This document shows, piece by piece, positions 6,260 through 7,686 of a DNA stretch of 7,686 nucleotides. The first letter of the stretch is position 1, and each line of letters starts with the position of its first letter. The stretch covers positions 1-7,686 of the forward strand of contig JAAYZY010000291.1 in NCBI GenBank assembly GCA_012514615.1. Reading direction: 5' to 3'. This stretch comes from Chloroflexota bacterium. GTDB taxonomy: Bacteria > Chloroflexota > Anaerolineae > DTPP01. The position numbers and the translations under genes were made by a program. The notes under the pieces are model-generated. The model made no database searches. It was not told the origin of the DNA and saw only the letters and a list, made by a program, of their open reading frames with translations.

Positions 6260-6437
6260 AACCGAATGCCTACTCAGCCACGCCCGGCCCCACGAGCGCA
6301 GCGTAAGGGAATCGGCGGCATTGCGCCTAGATTGCGTCATGCAAACTGTCGACGATTCCGGTATGATAGGGTCAGTAGGTTGGCACAAGTTCGGAGCCCA
6401 AGGCGCGAGGGCTTCTCTTCCTCTCCTCCTTTGTTAA

Positions 6438-6462
6438 GAGAGCCGGGGTACCCCCGGCTCTC
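6438..6462. other. Perfect 11-bp hairpin with 3-base loop in the divergent region
   Basis: GAGAGCCGGGG (6438-6448) pairs perfectly with CCCCGGCTCTC (6452-6462) around a TAC loop. Downstream sequence is CTGGCG on the plus strand and TTAACAAAGG on the minus strand, so there is no real U-tract in either direction. It could be an intrinsic-terminator-like block against transcription entering from either side, a leader attenuator element for the ABC-F gene, or a protein-binding palindrome. Confidence 0.6.
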
Positions 6463-6497
6463 CTGGCGTCCAGAACCGCCGCCCACCTCCACCCCCT

Positions 6498-6526
6498 TTG
6501 AGCCGCACCTGAGGGTATGGTATAAT
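6498..6526 (+). promoter_or_regulatory. Strong sigma-70-type promoter of the ABC-F gene
   Basis: The -35 TTGAGC (6498-6503), a 17-base spacer and a perfect -10 TATAAT (6521-6526) preceded by TGg (extended -10) make a near-consensus promoter. The -10 ends 8 bases before ATG 6535, predicting transcription from about the first base of the start codon and hence a leaderless mRNA. There is no Shine-Dalgarno sequence between the -10 and the ATG. Confidence 0.8.
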
Positions 6527-6534
6527 CCCGTCCG

Positions 6535-7686
6535 ATGACCATTCTCTCTGCTACCGGGCTCTCCAAGGCATATGGCGCGCAGGACGTCCTGCAGGACATC
6601 TCGTTCGCTGTCGAGGTGGGCGACCGCATCGGTCTGGTAGGCCGCAACGGTGAAGGCAAGACCACCCTGCTCAACCTGCTGGCCGGCCGCGAGGAACCCT
6701 CGACCGGCGAGATTCAGCGCGCCCGCGGCCTGACCTTCGGGTACATGACGCAGCACGCCGTCTTCGCCTCAGAGCACACCCTGTGGGACGAGATGCTCCC
6801 GGCCTTCGCCGCCTTGCTGGCTCTGCAGGCCGAGCTGCGCCGCCTGGAGATCGCCATGGCCGCAGCCTCCCAAGCCGACGAGGGCCTGCTGGCCCGCTAT
6901 GGTGAGTTGCAGGAGCGCTTCGCCGACGCAGGCGGCTACACCTTCGAATCCCGTATCCGCCAGGTGCTCAGTGGGCTGGGCTTCGCCCCCCCCCGCTGGC
7001 AAGAGCCGGTCTCCCGCTTCAGTGGGGGCGAACAGACCCGCGCCGTGCTGGCCCGTCTGCTGCTGCAAGAACCGGACGTCCTTCTGCTGGATGAGCCCAC
7101 CAATCACCTGGACCTGCAGAGCACCGAGTGGCTGGAAGGCTACCTTGAGGGGTGGAAAGGCACCTTGGTGATCGTCTCCCACGACCGCTACTTCTTGGAC
7201 CGCCTGACGACCAAGACGTGGGAGCTGGCGTTCCGCGGCCTGGAGACCTACCGGGGCGGCTATAGCCAATACCTGACCCAGCGCAACGAACGCTCTCAAC
7301 GCCGCCAGCGCCAGTGGGAGGCCCAGCAGGAGAGCATCCAGCGCACCGAGGAGTACATCCGCCGCTACATGGCCGGCCAGCGCAGCCGCCAGGCCAAGGG
7401 GCGCTTGCGTCGCCTAGAGAGGCTGGAGCGCCTGGCCCAGCCTCTGCAAGCCCGCACCATGGCTCTGGACCTGCAGACGGATCAGCGCAGCGGCGACCTA
7501 GTGCTGGAGGCCCTCAACCTGGAAGTGGGCTACCGCGATCGTCTGTCGGGCACCCGTCGTCTGCTGCGCATCCCTGAGATGCGCATCTTCCGCGGCGAGC
7601 GGGTAGCCCTTATGGGGCCCAACGGCTCCGGCAAGACCAGCCTCATCCGCACCCTGCTGGAGCAGATCCCTCCCCGGAGCGGCCGC
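6535..7686 (+). CDS. ABC-F family ATPase, N-terminal part (cut by window edge)
   Basis: A soluble ABC protein without membrane domains, of which 384 codons are present; the frame is open at the right edge. NBD1: aromatic A-loop Tyr13, Walker A GRNGEGKT (36-43), Q-loop Gln73 in GYMTQ, signature FSGGEQTR (162-169), Walker B LLLDEPTNHLD (183-193) with the TNHLD form typical of ABC-F, and H-switch SHDRYFLD (215-222). A charged helical linker follows (about 240-305; rich in Arg, Gln and Glu), corresponding to the segment that reaches the ribosomal P-site region in studied ABC-F proteins. NBD2 begins near 320, with Walker A GPNGSGKT (361-368). The family acts on ribosomes, as translation factors (EttA, Uup type) or antibiotic-resistance proteins; subfamily cannot be assigned from this part. 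The start ATG 6535 is 8 bases after the -10, so the mRNA is probably leaderless. Transcribed divergently from the Thr-Pro protein gene. Confidence 0.93.
   Translation, partial: MTILSATGLSKAYGAQDVLQDISFAVEVGDRIGLVGRNGEGKTTLLNLLAGREEPSTGEIQRARGLTFGYMTQHAVFASEHTLWDEMLPAFAALLALQAELRRLEIAMAAASQADEGLLARYGELQERFADAGGYTFESRIRQVLSGLGFAPPRWQEPVSRFSGGEQTRAVLARLLLQEPDVLLLDEPTNHLDLQSTEWLEGYLEGWKGTLVIVSHDRYFLDRLTTKTWELAFRGLETYRGGYSQYLTQRNERSQRRQRQWEAQQESIQRTEEYIRRYMAGQRSRQAKGRLRRLERLERLAQPLQARTMALDLQTDQRSGDLVLEALNLEVGYRDRLSGTRRLLRIPEMRIFRGERVALMGPNGSGKTSLIRTLLEQIPPRSGR

Larger units (their letters stand above)
6224..6534. other. Divergent intergenic region of 311 bases
   Basis: This gap separates the minus-strand Thr-Pro protein gene from the plus-strand ABC-F gene. 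It holds the two face-away promoters at its ends, a plus-strand polypyrimidine tract (about 6412-6433; the minus strand contains AAAGGAGG there, but no start codon follows at usable distance), an 11-bp hairpin at 6438-6462, and a TATGAT -10-like hexamer at 6362-6367 without a convincing -35. I see no tRNA and no gene in it. Confidence 0.6.

Noticed and set aside
5042..6538. Long plus-strand open frame (498 codons) opposite the Thr-Pro protein gene
   Set aside because: Its translation is an Arg/Gly-rich low-complexity mirror of the Thr-Pro repeat. The minus-strand frame has a signal peptide, stalk and anchor in sensible order.
6337..6756. Minus-strand ORF of 139 codons overlapping the ABC-F start
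   Set aside because: It is antisense to the ABC-F NBD1, including Walker A, and has no recognisable features.

Overview
The window is a stretch of GC-rich bacterial chromosome, most likely from a member of the Chloroflexota (Anaerolineae/Caldilineae-like). The grounds are indirect. A secreted protein has a long Thr-Pro-rich stalk of the TATPTETPTPT type that is very common in that phylum, several genes start with GTG or TTG, and the gene content is ordinary housekeeping. No mobile element, CRISPR array, rRNA or tRNA was seen.

Layout. Positions 1-583 (minus) hold the N-terminal 194 codons of a KimA-like APC-superfamily transporter that runs off the left edge. Positions 584-1037 contain no convincing gene: a terminator-like inverted repeat behind clpX, a possible 64-codon ORF, a long hairpin and a short hairpin before the transporter. 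Positions 1038-4383 (minus) are the classic proteostasis operon tig-clpP-clpX. It encodes trigger factor, the ClpP protease and its ClpX unfoldase, with gaps of 38 and 11 bases, behind a consensus extended -10 promoter at 4439-4444. Positions 4495-5055 (minus) encode a small nitroreductase-family flavoprotein. Positions 5171-6223 (minus) encode a secreted, membrane-anchored protein with a beta-rich ectodomain, a Thr-Pro stalk and a C-terminal hydrophobic segment followed by Arg residues. Positions 6535-7686 (plus) hold the first 384 codons of an ABC-F ATPase that runs off the right edge.

How the parts work together. Trigger factor receives nascent chains at the ribosome, and ClpX/ClpP degrade proteins that fail or are tagged, so co-transcription fits a protein quality-control module. 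The ABC-F protein is also likely to act at the ribosome, but it is transcribed divergently from its own promoter. The neighbouring nitroreductase and Thr-Pro protein show no functional link to the operon.

The most unusual signals are non-coding. (i) The divergent region 6224-6534 carries two mirror-image promoters, each an extended -10 ending exactly 8 bases before an ATG, which predicts leaderless mRNAs; between them lies an 11-bp perfect hairpin with a competing alternative pairing. (ii) A heptamer direct repeat sits at the tig operon promoter. (iii) A structured leader lies in front of the KimA-like gene. No clearly new multi-gene system is visible.
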